From positions 1-60,542 of the IMG/VR virus record IMGVR_UViG_3300050821_002162: 60,542 nt of DNA; one strand, given 5' to 3'. The stretch comes from a virus. The position numbers were made by a program, and so were the translations under genes. Within the stretch, counting starts at the first letter, position 1. Each line of letters starts with the position of its first letter. Shown here one piece after another: positions 32,875 through 42,246 of the stretch. The notes beneath the pieces were generated by a model. It saw only the letters and a program-made list of their open reading frames with translations, did no database searches and had not been told where the DNA came from.

Positions 32875-33102
32875 GTGGCCGCGTGCGCTCATTTCTTCGC
32901 TGCTGGGTATCTGGTCTTGTTGTTTCCGAGTCACGCGCTCTGGATTGCGGTTGGCATTACAGCCTACGCAGCCGTGAAAGAGTTTTTCTTTGATGCTCGG
33001 TACGAAGAAGACCCGCCTCAGACGTGGCAGGATGACTTACAGGACTTCGCGGGCTACGTGGCGGGCGCGTGGGTTACGTTCTTGATAGTCAAGGTTTCTT
33101 GA
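32875..33102 (+). CDS. small membrane protein (75 aa)
   Basis: GTG 32875 is the first usual start. The frame is open ~57 nt further upstream with plausible sequence, but only non-standard starts (ATA, ACG) are available there. Two hydrophobic spans (AHFFAAGYLVLLFPSHALW, and a C-terminal GYVAGAWVTFLIVKV) flank a charged FFFDARYEEDPPQTWQDD loop. Possibly lysis-related by position. Confidence 0.55.
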   Translation: MAACAHFFAAGYLVLLFPSHALWIAVGITAYAAVKEFFFDARYEEDPPQTWQDDLQDFAGYVAGAWVTFLIVKVS

Positions 33103-33118
33103 AATAGGAGGCACGACG

Positions 33119-33694
33119 ATGCAGACACGAAGAGGTTTTATCCAGCGCATGTTTATGGCGCTTGGCGCGGTTGCAATCTCGGGGAGCACGTTGTTCCTGA
33201 CTGCTTGTGGGAACGTCGCAAACGATCTCGTGACGGCGTTCAATTCGATTTTGAACATTCTGTCGGCGGCTGGATTGGTTCCGGGTGGGGCGCTTGTTGT
33301 GACGGCACTCGAAGCTGTGCTTTCGGAAGTCACGGCTTACATAAACGCGCCTGCGGCAGACAAGACTTCCATCGGACAGGATTTATCGCTTGCAATTCAG
33401 CTTGCACAAGCGAGATTGCAGACATGGTTCACCGGCCTTGGCCTTACCGGGACACTGGCTGTGGTCATCGAGAGCTTAGTCAGCGTTCTTTTGAGCACGC
33501 TGGCTGGATTCTTGCCGCCGCTGCCTGTTCCTGTGACGCTGAGTAAAGAGATCAAGGAATCGCGAGACACTATCGTGTACAGGCCAGTAGCGGTTATCCA
33601 CTGTACCAAGAGTGGACTGAGAGCAGCGTCGAAGCAATTCCAGTCCAGTTTCAACTCGGTGCTGACAGCAAAGGGATACCAAAAAGTATTCTAG
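33119..33694 (+). CDS. Tat-type lipoprotein (191 aa)
   Basis: The N-terminus MQTRRGFIQRMFMALGAVA carries a twin-arginine motif (TRRGFIQ) and a lipobox LTAC with Cys30. The mature part is Ala/Leu-rich helical (ALEAVLSEVTAYINAPAADK) with a Pro-rich patch (FLPPLPVPVTLSKEI) and a basic end. A lipidated protein next to the endolysin could be an outer-membrane spanin or a superinfection-exclusion protein. Tat targeting, if real, would be exceptional for either. Confidence 0.65.
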   Translation: MQTRRGFIQRMFMALGAVAISGSTLFLTACGNVANDLVTAFNSILNILSAAGLVPGGALVVTALEAVLSEVTAYINAPAADKTSIGQDLSLAIQLAQARLQTWFTGLGLTGTLAVVIESLVSVLLSTLAGFLPPLPVPVTLSKEIKESRDTIVYRPVAVIHCTKSGLRAASKQFQSSFNSVLTAKGYQKVF

Positions 33695-33703
33695 GGGGCA
33701 ACG

Positions 33704-34462
33704 ATGGCAACGGGAAAGATGCTTGGCAAGTTAGCGCCGAAGTACAACGCTCGCACGCGGGACTTCTCAAAATACTTTGGGACAATTATTCCTCCGCCTC
33801 CGCCTGAGAAAGTCTGGCGAGAATACAAGATTCCTCCCGACGCTTGGCAGATGTTCGGTAACGACACGATAGGCGACTGCACGTGTGCGGCGATTGCCCA
33901 CATGCTGATGCTTGTCACAGTGCATACCGGGGCGATGGTGACGCCGACTCTCGACGACGTTATCAAAGCCTACACTGCCGTGTCTGGGTACGATCCGGCG
34001 ACCGGCCTCAACGACAACGGTGCGGCCATTACGGACGTCCTCGATTACTGGCGCGGTACAGGCATCGCAGGCCACAAGATTCTTGGCTGGGCGCAGGTTG
34101 ACCATACGAATGTCGAACAGATCAAGCAGGCCATTTGGCTGTTTGGCGGGATTGACATTGGCGTACAGTTGCCAAAGTCAGCTATGGTCCAGAACGCCGC
34201 TAGCCAGTCTTGGGAAGTGGTTGTAGACGACGGTGGCATTGACGGTGGGCATTCGATTCCGAACTTTGGCTACGGATCTCAAGGAACGAACTGCATCACC
34301 TGGGGAGCGCGGCAGGGAATGTCTTGGGCGTGGTTTGAAAAATACTGCGACGAGGCGTATGCGATTATTACGCAAGACTGGTTTGACCAGACAACAAAGA
34401 ACACGCCGAGTGGGATTGATCTTGCGACTCTCGAAGCCGACTTAAAGGCGCTTTCTGTGTGA
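33704..34462 (+). CDS. papain-like cysteine peptidase (C1/C39-like)
   Basis: 252 residues. A catalytic-type cysteine segment NDTIGDCTCAAIAHMLMLV, a later GGHSIPNFGYGSQG (likely His) and WGARQGMSWAWFEKYCDEAY form the Cys-His arrangement of papain-fold peptidases. An N-terminal PPPPPEKVWREYKIPPD precedes it, as in the widespread phage and bacterial proteins of this type. It may process peptidoglycan or virion proteins; no signal peptide. Confidence 0.7.
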   Translation: MATGKMLGKLAPKYNARTRDFSKYFGTIIPPPPPEKVWREYKIPPDAWQMFGNDTIGDCTCAAIAHMLMLVTVHTGAMVTPTLDDVIKAYTAVSGYDPATGLNDNGAAITDVLDYWRGTGIAGHKILGWAQVDHTNVEQIKQAIWLFGGIDIGVQLPKSAMVQNAASQSWEVVVDDGGIDGGHSIPNFGYGSQGTNCITWGARQGMSWAWFEKYCDEAYAIITQDWFDQTTKNTPSGIDLATLEADLKALSV

Positions 34463-34497
34463 ACGATCCGCTTTACAACCAAGTGGAGGTTTCGAGT

Positions 34498-34650
34498 ATG
34501 CCGACTGAGCGATTCAGGAGCAAAGAAGCATACCGAAAATGGCGTGCGTACCGCCACATTCACGGAATCAAGTCTCGTGCCAGCCGTGTTGTTGTTGGCG
34601 GGAAGGCGCACAAGGTTAATCACACGAAGAAAGCAAAGCGGAAGCGGTGA
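34498..34650 (+). CDS. small basic conserved protein (50 aa)
   Basis: ATG 34498, preceded by GGAGG, is preferred to GTG 34459. The product starts MPTERFRSKEAYRKWRAYRH, then IHGIKSRASRVVVGGKAH, and ends KKAKRKR. The RFRSKEAYRKWxAYxHIHGI pattern is a recurrent small phage protein of unknown role, probably nucleic-acid binding. It overlaps the next gene's alternative GTG start. Confidence 0.7.
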   Translation: MPTERFRSKEAYRKWRAYRHIHGIKSRASRVVVGGKAHKVNHTKKAKRKR

Positions 34651-34652
34651 AT

Positions 34653-35576
34653 ATGAAATACCTAGTGTTTTTAGTTTTGGTGGCCGCCGCCTTCGCGCAG
34701 ACCACACCGAACATCGGCTTGAATATTCCAAACTTCAACACGCCGACATGGAATGTTCCGCTCAACCAGAACTTCACACTGCTCGACAGTATGCTTTCCG
34801 GTGGGACGGCGATACCTAGACTAAAGATTGAAGGCACAGGGCAGGGTGCCATACCAACCCAGCAGCCCTTCGAAGTTCACAATACTTCTTTTTCCGCAGT
34901 GGGTCTTTTTTCTCATAATGTTGCCTCCTATAATAGTCCAGACTTGGTATTCGCCAAGTCTGGAGGCTCAGAAACGTCACCGGCCTTGATAGCGCTCGGT
35001 AGTTATTTAGGGTACGTAGATTTCTACGGATACGACGGAACGACTTACGCCAAGGGAGCACAAATAAACGCACAGGTCGGCAGCGTAAGTTGGTCGCCCA
35101 CGGTACACAGCACTAATCTCAGCTTTCAAACTACTGCGGCAGGAGGGACTGGTCCGACCGAAGTGTTTCGCATGGGATCGAATACCGATAACGGCGGCGA
35201 CATAAATGTGAATTCTTCCCACTTAGATTTCTCCTTGCCGCTAACTAAGTGTTTCCTCTGGGCTTCGACGGACGGTTTTAGTGGTCTTCCTGATATAAGT
35301 GTTTGCCGTATCGCCGCTTCAACCCTCGCCATTGGCAACGGGACGGACGGCGATAAGACTGGTTCATTGGCTGTCGCCGTAATTGTTCCGGGAATCATTT
35401 ATAGCGCGGCGGGCACAGCATTGCCTTCGTGTGGCAGTAGCATCAAAGGCGCTCGGGCGGTTGTGAGCGATGCAACCTCGCCAACCTACATGGGGACTTA
35501 CACAAGCGGTGGCGGGATTACCGTGGGTGTCATTTGCAGTTTCAACGGTAGCACGTATTCTTGGCTGACTCACTAA
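34653..35576 (+). CDS. exported fibre-like protein with NWNV-type N-terminal domain
   Basis: ATG 34653 (GTG 34647 also possible, overlapping the previous stop). A ~307-residue protein with signal peptide MKYLVFLVLVAAAFAQ, then NIGLNIPNFNTPTWNVPLNQ and NFTLLDSMLSGGTAIPRLK, the same N-terminal domain as the 26034 protein. A beta-rich low-charge body follows. Likely the second fibre or adhesin of this exported set. Confidence 0.75.
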   Translation: MKYLVFLVLVAAAFAQTTPNIGLNIPNFNTPTWNVPLNQNFTLLDSMLSGGTAIPRLKIEGTGQGAIPTQQPFEVHNTSFSAVGLFSHNVASYNSPDLVFAKSGGSETSPALIALGSYLGYVDFYGYDGTTYAKGAQINAQVGSVSWSPTVHSTNLSFQTTAAGGTGPTEVFRMGSNTDNGGDINVNSSHLDFSLPLTKCFLWASTDGFSGLPDISVCRIAASTLAIGNGTDGDKTGSLAVAVIVPGIIYSAAGTALPSCGSSIKGARAVVSDATSPTYMGTYTSGGGITVGVICSFNGSTYSWLTH

Positions 35577-35583
35577 ATGCCCG

Positions 35584-36942
35584 ATGGCCACTCAATTCCA
35601 GTGGATCACGTACGCCGCAGCCCGTAGCCTTCTCGCTGGACGACTAGCGGACCCCTCTAAAACATTCTGGACAGACGCTGAAATTGGGATTTATTTGCAG
35701 GAAGCGCTGAGAACTTGGAACGCTCTCACAGAGCAGTGGAATGCCAATTTCTCTTTCCTGACAAGCGGAGGTGGAGGGTACGGTGTCGGAGGATATGGAC
35801 AAGGCGGGTACGGTAGCGGCGGTGGTGCCGTTACATGGTATGACATCTCGCAATTATCAAATTCTCCTCGCGCCCGAACTCTGCACGACTCTGATCTTTA
35901 CACGATCATGGAGTACCACCTTCTTGAGCCGCCAACCGGAGCAATGTGGACTGGGACAAGCCAGTTCTCAATAGCCGATCTCCAAGGCGCGTTGCAACGA
36001 CGCCGAGACGAAGTGATTCAGGTGGCGGGATGCAATCTCGCACAATTACCACCGCTAGCTTCCACCTACAACCAGCGCAGAACGTTTTTCCCTGACTCAA
36101 CTTTAGAGCCAATGAGAATGAGATTTGTCCCCGACTCGACGGCAGGCCCGATCACGCTTTGTCGGGAAGACACGCTCCAGTTTGATGCCTTCGAGCCGGG
36201 ATACCTCCAGAGTCCAGCTTTGCCTTCGTCTTGGAGCGTCATTACCGAACCCCCGCTCGCTTTCGACGTGGACACCGCTCCAGGCGTGACAGGGAACTAC
36301 GATGTAATTTCTCTACAGGCTGGTCCGACCTTTCAGCCTCCTTTTGCTACGCTTTTGGGGATTCCGGACGATTTCGCGTGGGTTGCCAAAATGGGAGCGC
36401 TTTCGGACTTGCTCGGTAGGGAGTCGGAAGCGACTGACAGGCTGCGAGCGGACTATTACGCACAGCGATACGCGGACGGTTTGAAGCTGATAAAAGAGAG
36501 CAACTGGCTCGTCTCGGCCACCATAAACGGATTGCCCTGCGACACACCTTCCCTGAAAGATTTTGATGCTTTCTCGCCGGAATGGGAGCTTAACGCAGCC
36601 GCGTGGAGCACTTTGGTGCAGGCTGGAGTCGATTTCGTAGCTCCGTGCCCCGTAGGGATCGTCTCTAGCGTCGGAATGGTGCTTGTAGGCAATGCTCCCA
36701 TCCCGGTTCTCGACTCCGATTACGTTCAAGTCAGCCGGGATGTGTGGGACGCAGTGCTCTCGTATGCTCAGTTCCTAGCGGTCCAAAAAATGGGGGGTGC
36801 TGAGTTCACGAGCGCGATGGAACTAGAAAAACAGTTCTTCGAGGCGGCTAAGGCTACCAATAAACGCCTCGCCAATATGGGGATTTTCTCGGATGTTGTA
36901 CATAGTGTTGGTAAAAAGCAGGACGTGAGTCAACCAAGATGA
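35584..36942 (+). CDS. virion structural protein (452 aa), tail or adaptor
   Basis: 452 residues starting MATQFQWITYAAARSLLAGR. It has an N-terminal helical part (WTDAEIGIYLQEALRTWNAL), a Gly/Tyr-rich loop (GGYGVGGYGQGGYGSGGG) and a C-terminal region with helices (DAVLSYAQFLAVQKMGGAEF). This shape (DNA-contacting adaptor with 'W..A.R' N-terminus) fits a tail or adsorption complex protein. The 3' end overlaps the convergent HNH gene by 13 nt. Confidence 0.65.
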   Translation: MATQFQWITYAAARSLLAGRLADPSKTFWTDAEIGIYLQEALRTWNALTEQWNANFSFLTSGGGGYGVGGYGQGGYGSGGGAVTWYDISQLSNSPRARTLHDSDLYTIMEYHLLEPPTGAMWTGTSQFSIADLQGALQRRRDEVIQVAGCNLAQLPPLASTYNQRRTFFPDSTLEPMRMRFVPDSTAGPITLCREDTLQFDAFEPGYLQSPALPSSWSVITEPPLAFDVDTAPGVTGNYDVISLQAGPTFQPPFATLLGIPDDFAWVAKMGALSDLLGRESEATDRLRADYYAQRYADGLKLIKESNWLVSATINGLPCDTPSLKDFDAFSPEWELNAAAWSTLVQAGVDFVAPCPVGIVSSVGMVLVGNAPIPVLDSDYVQVSRDVWDAVLSYAQFLAVQKMGGAEFTSAMELEKQFFEAAKATNKRLANMGIFSDVVHSVGKKQDVSQPR

Positions 36943-37460
36943 GCGAAGTCTCCACAGTTCCGTTTGGCTGCATCACAAAACGCTATATAGGCGGCTTCTG
37001 GGGTATCGAAATAGCCAATGGTGATTTCCTTTTTGTTGACCTGTATTCTTGCTTTCCATTTGTTGCGTGTACGATCAAACGTCACACCTTTGTAACCAGA
37101 CAGGTTGTCTTTTCGTTTTTTGGCGTTCCACTGATTTTGCGACTGCGATGCTGGTCGCAAGTTCTCACGTCGATTATCAAGAGTATCGTGATTCCAGTGA
37201 TCGGCTTGACGTGGATCGTCACGACTCAAACCGAGAACCTCGCGACTCATAAAAATGGTGAATCTTTTACCTTTTTCATCTGGCGCACTGTTTCGCGCTG
37301 CGTAGAACGATTGGGTGTGTTCTCGCCATTTCGCATACCACTTCCACTGATTGAGCCACTTGTAGCGAGTGGCATCGACCTTGGTAACTTGGCCTTGTGT
37401 CAGCGGGATTTCGCGGTAGGATGGATTCGAGGGTTGAGGTTCCTGCTCAAACAGGTTCAT
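36930..37460 (-). CDS. HNH homing endonuclease with AP2 domain (second copy)
   Basis: 176 residues from ATG 37460, preceded by GAGG. HNH core MSREVLGL...DHWNHDTLDNRRENLRPAS...NQWNAKKRK and an AP2 domain SGYKGVTFDRTRNKWKARI, GYFDTPEAAYIAFCDAAKR. Same domain order and orientation as the copy at 22138-22659. It is opposite to its neighbours and lies between two structural genes, as expected for a mobile endonuclease. Confidence 0.9.
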   Translation of the reverse strand: MNLFEQEPQPSNPSYREIPLTQGQVTKVDATRYKWLNQWKWYAKWREHTQSFYAARNSAPDEKGKRFTIFMSREVLGLSRDDPRQADHWNHDTLDNRRENLRPASQSQNQWNAKKRKDNLSGYKGVTFDRTRNKWKARIQVNKKEITIGYFDTPEAAYIAFCDAAKRNCGDFAHLG

Positions 37461-37505
37461 GCGGTGCCTCCCGAAAGGCATTGCAACTCAACCCCATTTT
37501 AACAT

Positions 37506-40346
37506 ATGGCGAAGGACTATCCACGCAACAAGGGCGGCGAACGTTTGGGGATGCACGGAATGGACCTCGTGAATCCTCCCGATGGCTTGCGTCCGGGTAA
37601 GCTAGCATACGCGCAGAACGTTCGTGCCTACGTTGGAGAACGAACTTCGACGCGAGCGATGGAAGATTCCTCGGTGATGACTCTTGGTTCTTCCGTCCAT
37701 TCGCTTCGCCGGTTGAACGATCTCACGCCTGCCGGACCAGCGTTGGGATATGTCCTGATCGGAGGTGCGGCGGGGATTCTTTATGCCAATGGCGTGCAAG
37801 TCGCTCACGGATTGAGCGGCAATCCCCTGTCGCTGATTCCTTTCCGACCAGCGGCAAGCGTTCAACCGTGGATGTACGTCGGAGACTCGCAAGTTGGCGG
37901 CGTCTTCACCGATTCGTCTCTCGGCAGTTCATTGGTCCCGAACGGGATGCTGAAAGTGCGTTCGGACGGACTGTGCTACGCGATGGGCATAGCTGAGCCA
38001 CAAGCAGCGCCAACAATCACTTCGATTCCAGTCCCGTCCGCAAGCGCAATCTCTTTGTTGGGTCCAGTCACGATGTCCTACTGGAGCAATCTTGGTACAG
38101 GTTCTGCTCCAGCACAATTCATCTGGAAAAATGTCAGCGATCCGAGTGCGAGCGGTCCTGCACTGACAGCGATTCCTCCGATTGGAACGAATACCGGAAA
38201 TTCGCTCTTGTTAAACGCCGCTGGAGACTCTGGCGTAAATCCTATTGCGTGGACGCAATACCAGACCTACAACGGCACGGTCAACACCGACATAATCGGC
38301 GGCACGTTCAACGTTCACTGGGTAAACGGCAATCAGTTTGGCGGCTTGGCTCCAGGTGGAAGCATTGTTATCGGAACGACGCTTTACACGATTGCAACGG
38401 TCCCATCGAATACTTTGCTGACCCTGACAGCGACAGCAGGGACACAAAACAACGTTGCCTACGAAGCAGTCGCTAATCTCGGGACTGTGCCCCTGTTTAC
38501 GCCAGCGCCAGGTGGCGGCGGCTATCAGAACTTCAGGTGCGCTTTTACCGGAACGTTCTACGTGCCAGCGGCGGGGAACTATACGCTCGTTGCTCATTTC
38601 AAAGACGACATCATTTGGGGCATCGGGAACAGTCCAAACGGCAACGTGACTCTTGTCAGTTACACAGGTGGGTCTTACTTTGGGCAGAACGCTTTCGCCG
38701 GTCAGACCAAGACAGCGTTGCAGGGCTACCCTCTACTTCCTAGAAATCCAGACGAGTTCGACACAGGAAATGGTTTTGGTGGTTCCAACACGTTCGGTGG
38801 ATCAAACGTAGTTCTGAACTTCTCGCAAGCAGGAAACTATCCCTTCGAGATTGACTGGGACTTCTGGTATCACTTCTTCGCACAACTTACGCTGAAGTGC
38901 AACGGCCAAGATATTCTCCCGGTTTCGGCAGCGGTCATCACGGAAGCTCAGTACCGCTACACTTACCGTTCGTCCAAGACGGGAGCAACATCCAACCCGT
39001 CTCCCGCCTCGATGGAGCAAACTCTGTCCGTGTTGGCGAACACCGTTACGGCCACTCCATCTACCGACCCGCAGGTGGACAAGATCGACTGGTACAGGCT
39101 CGATACTGGGCTGCAAAACTTTACTTACGTAGGAACAGGGCCGAATACGACACTTCCGTTCTCCGACATTTTGCTCGACACGGCAGTCGCAGCGAATCCG
39201 ATTCTACAGTTCGACAACTTCCAGCCGTTCCCGTCGATTGATCTGCCTCGCGGTGGAACGGTAAACGTGACAGGTGGAGTGGTGACGTGGGTTTCTGGAG
39301 ATAAGTTCAATCCGCGATGGCTTCCGGGTACGATCATCATCATCGGGACTGTTCCTTTTACGCTCGACAAGCGCCCAACGTCTACGCTTCAGTTGACGGC
39401 CAGCAACGTCACTGTCACAGGCGGGATCGAGACTATCGTTGTTCCCGCAGACGGGACAAACTTAGTCTACGAAATAGACGAACCGGACCTTGCGGCACAG
39501 CCGTTGCCCTACTTGTTTGGCCCAACCGACAACATCAATTTCATTTTCGGCGTAGGTGATCTTCTGCGTCCGGGGACACTCTATTGGTGCAAGGGCAATA
39601 ACCTAGACTCTGCACCGGATACTAACCAAATGGACGTTACGAGTCCATCGGAAGTTCTAGTCAATGGTGCGATGAGCGGTGGACGTGGCATCTTGTTCTC
39701 GACGGAGCGGGCGTGGCTTATCATGCCGAACTTCTTCAACGCTCTTGCGACTGTTCAAGGGACGGTTGGTTCGACATGGACCTTGCAGGAATCGAGCATT
39801 GACCGTGGCCTTTATATTCCAAGAGCACTCGCAATGGAAGCGAGCGGAAACATCTTTTTCCGCGTAAAAGACGGCATTCATTTGTCTCCGGGTGGTGCGG
39901 TTTCCAAGTCGATCACCGACGAAGATATTTACAATGTGTTCCCACACGAAGGCGTGATTGCAGAACCTGTGACTCGTGGCGCGTACACCGTTTGGCCTCC
40001 AGACGACACGAAGCCGCAGTATCAAAGCATGGAGTGCGCGAACGGCTATCTGTACTATGACTATCTCGACATCAACGGCTTCTACCGAACTCTGGTCTAC
40101 GACATCCAAGGGAAGGGATGGGTGGTGGACGCCTATCAGTATCCAGCGCGGATTCATCGCCTCGAAGAAGGCGGAAACGTGAACGGAACGCTTATCGGAT
40201 GTTCGGACGGATCGGTGCGGCCTCTCGTCGATTCGGGCGTAGAGCAGGCGTGCGCGATTGTGCTGACGCGATGTGAGATTGCAGGAGACGTGAGAGCACT
40301 TAAAAACTTCGGAGATTTATACATTGAAGGTGAGAGTTTGAGCTAA
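37506..40346 (+). CDS. large tail/adsorption protein with PA14-like insert (946 aa)
   Basis: 946 residues. The N-terminus (MHGMDLVNPPDGLRPGKLAY, AQNVRAYVGE) matches the start of podovirus-type tail-complex proteins that list and stabilise the portal vertex. A middle segment resembles PA14/lectin beta-sandwiches (GTFYVPAAGNYTLVAHFKDD, NYPFEIDWDFWYHFFAQLTL). The C-terminal half is blade-like (GRGILFSTERAWLIMPNFFN, IFFRVKDGIHLSPGGAV). Probably part of the tail tube or needle complex with a carbohydrate-binding insert. Confidence 0.65.
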   Translation: MAKDYPRNKGGERLGMHGMDLVNPPDGLRPGKLAYAQNVRAYVGERTSTRAMEDSSVMTLGSSVHSLRRLNDLTPAGPALGYVLIGGAAGILYANGVQVAHGLSGNPLSLIPFRPAASVQPWMYVGDSQVGGVFTDSSLGSSLVPNGMLKVRSDGLCYAMGIAEPQAAPTITSIPVPSASAISLLGPVTMSYWSNLGTGSAPAQFIWKNVSDPSASGPALTAIPPIGTNTGNSLLLNAAGDSGVNPIAWTQYQTYNGTVNTDIIGGTFNVHWVNGNQFGGLAPGGSIVIGTTLYTIATVPSNTLLTLTATAGTQNNVAYEAVANLGTVPLFTPAPGGGGYQNFRCAFTGTFYVPAAGNYTLVAHFKDDIIWGIGNSPNGNVTLVSYTGGSYFGQNAFAGQTKTALQGYPLLPRNPDEFDTGNGFGGSNTFGGSNVVLNFSQAGNYPFEIDWDFWYHFFAQLTLKCNGQDILPVSAAVITEAQYRYTYRSSKTGATSNPSPASMEQTLSVLANTVTATPSTDPQVDKIDWYRLDTGLQNFTYVGTGPNTTLPFSDILLDTAVAANPILQFDNFQPFPSIDLPRGGTVNVTGGVVTWVSGDKFNPRWLPGTIIIIGTVPFTLDKRPTSTLQLTASNVTVTGGIETIVVPADGTNLVYEIDEPDLAAQPLPYLFGPTDNINFIFGVGDLLRPGTLYWCKGNNLDSAPDTNQMDVTSPSEVLVNGAMSGGRGILFSTERAWLIMPNFFNALATVQGTVGSTWTLQESSIDRGLYIPRALAMEASGNIFFRVKDGIHLSPGGAVSKSITDEDIYNVFPHEGVIAEPVTRGAYTVWPPDDTKPQYQSMECANGYLYYDYLDINGFYRTLVYDIQGKGWVVDAYQYPARIHRLEEGGNVNGTLIGCSDGSVRPLVDSGVEQACAIVLTRCEIAGDVRALKNFGDLYIEGESLS

Positions 40347-40347
40347 C

Positions 40348-42246
40348 ATGCCAGCCGCTTTAGTCATCAACGGAACTGATCCAGTTAAACACCAAGGGAG
40401 CTACGGTGTTGCTGCCGATCTCGGTTTGGGTGCTACCACAACTACGGCGGTAGGTCATTTCTTACACGACACCGTAACCGGACACGTACTAATATGTGCC
40501 GTTAATTATTACGTTTATGCGAACAAAGGAACAACGATAGTAGGAACGGCTTTCATACCGTCTATAGTCGCGCCAACAACCCCTGGTTTTTCTTGGATAT
40601 TGGCTGGTGTGATAACCAGCGATACGCAGACCGTGACTGACCTCAATGCCAGCGGGGGTAGTGGGACGTTTTGTAACGTCACCGCTATTTACTTCATTCT
40701 TAATGCCCCTGTGATGGCTAGTTCTGTCAACACGACTGTGGTTTTTAATTTCACTGGCACTCTTGGTTCACCACAACAGGATGGGTCCGCCTACGGTGGT
40801 TTTGAATTAACTGAATGGAGCGGGATTCCTGCAACTGATGTTGCTACGGTTGTAACTAACAAAGGAATAAACGCAACTGTCGATGCTGGCACTATAACGC
40901 CACCAGCCAGTGCTATTGATTTACTGATTGTCGCAGGGAGCATTATTACTCCAGACGCGAATGGTTCTACAAGTACGAGCGTAGGTCCGGGATACACAGG
41001 GTTAGATAATCTGGTAAATTCCAACACTCCGGGTTCGGGTTTTGTGACCTCGGTTGGGCAACTTGGAACGCAATACCAACTCAACCTACCTATTGGATCG
41101 TATGCGACGGCATTTAGCGCGGCAGTAGACGGTCCCTCTCCAGATCCGGCGAATCCAGCGATCCAGCCTTGGTCGGTAGTCGCTGTAGCATTTAGTCCTT
41201 CCGGTGGAGGCGGAACTACCCCGATCTTACTTGTGTCGCCGCTAAGTCTGGTGTTCTCCGCTATTCAATTCGGTGCTAATCCAGCATCGCAAAACGTTGC
41301 TATTTCAAACGGAGATGGCGGGGTTTTGAACTGGGTCTTGAACTCGGATTCCGCTTGGCTTACCCCTGTTCCCGCAAGCGGGACGGGAAACGGAACGGTC
41401 GTGGCAAACGTAAATATCGCTGGACTTGCGCCGGGAACATATACGGGACACCTGACGGTGAGCGCGGCAAGCGCTACTGGGTCGCCGCAGATTGTGCTTG
41501 TCACGCTGAACATTTTGACAAGTACCGGTGGCGGAGGTGGCGGCGGAGGTGGTGGCGGAGGTGGCGGCGGAGGTGGTGGCGGAGGAGGCGGCGGAGGAGG
41601 CGGCGGAGGAGGTGGAGGGGGGGGTGGTGGCGGGATAACGACGTGCATCCCGAACTACGCGAGTGGTGTGTTCGTTCCCGACTTGTCGCTCTACATTCAG
41701 CCGACAACGGCGCTCCACTCAATTCCTGTGCCGACTGGTTCGATTGCTGCAAACGAAACGAGCGTGCAAGGCCGCAACGCGGTTATCCTCGATTTTAATA
41801 ACAGCGAAGGTCTCTCCGCACGCGACTTGGGAGTAGTGTTTACGTGGCCGGTTGGTAATGGCACTGTTTTGGATTTGTGGCAACCGACGATCATCCCAGA
41901 GCAGGATGACCTCTACAACCGATTCAGTTACCACTTTCTAGTCAACGCCTTGGGTTTGACAGGATACGGCCATATTCGGGAGTTGAACATCGCGCACAAC
42001 GCCACTGCACCGATCACGCTTTTGCTGATATTCGATCAGCGTCCGAACATCAGCATTACGATACCTGCCTCAAGTGGTGGAGCAGTGAAAGTAAAAGTTT
42101 CGGTCCCGCCGCAGAAATTCAAAATGGTGGAAGGATTCTTGTCTTCATCGCAACCGTTCATGCTCTGGGGGGAGTCATGCGAACTTAAGCTCGGGCAGTG
42201 GGGAAGGAGTGACGGTTACAAAGTTTTGAAGCCGTTCAGTGGATGA
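40348..42246 (+). CDS. tail protein with BACON/Ig domain and 36-Gly linker
   Basis: 632 residues. Residues 1-~275 are a beta domain; ~295-390 is a BACON-like Ig domain (SPLSLVFSAIQFGANPASQN, SDSAWLTPVPASGTGNGT, AGLAPGTYTGHLTVSAASA). Next come exactly 36 consecutive glycines (Gly394-Gly429, bases 41527-41634) and a C-terminal virion domain (~430-632, ending FMLWGESCELKLGQWGRSDG). The polyglycine would act as a flexible tether between an adhesin part and the virion part. BACON domains often bind glycans or mucins. Confidence 0.75.
   Translation: MPAALVINGTDPVKHQGSYGVAADLGLGATTTTAVGHFLHDTVTGHVLICAVNYYVYANKGTTIVGTAFIPSIVAPTTPGFSWILAGVITSDTQTVTDLNASGGSGTFCNVTAIYFILNAPVMASSVNTTVVFNFTGTLGSPQQDGSAYGGFELTEWSGIPATDVATVVTNKGINATVDAGTITPPASAIDLLIVAGSIITPDANGSTSTSVGPGYTGLDNLVNSNTPGSGFVTSVGQLGTQYQLNLPIGSYATAFSAAVDGPSPDPANPAIQPWSVVAVAFSPSGGGGTTPILLVSPLSLVFSAIQFGANPASQNVAISNGDGGVLNWVLNSDSAWLTPVPASGTGNGTVVANVNIAGLAPGTYTGHLTVSAASATGSPQIVLVTLNILTSTGGGGGGGGGGGGGGGGGGGGGGGGGGGGGGGGGGGGITTCIPNYASGVFVPDLSLYIQPTTALHSIPVPTGSIAANETSVQGRNAVILDFNNSEGLSARDLGVVFTWPVGNGTVLDLWQPTIIPEQDDLYNRFSYHFLVNALGLTGYGHIRELNIAHNATAPITLLLIFDQRPNISITIPASSGGAVKVKVSVPPQKFKMVEGFLSSSQPFMLWGESCELKLGQWGRSDGYKVLKPFSG

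Noticed and set aside
36939-37502. Rightward 187-codon frame across 36.9-37.5 kb
   Set aside because: It is antisense to the second HNH/AP2 gene, whose motifs are intact.
41265-41798. Proline-, serine- or arginine-rich frames around 41.3-41.8 kb
   Set aside because: They are alternative-frame or antisense readings of the polyglycine tract of the 40348 gene.
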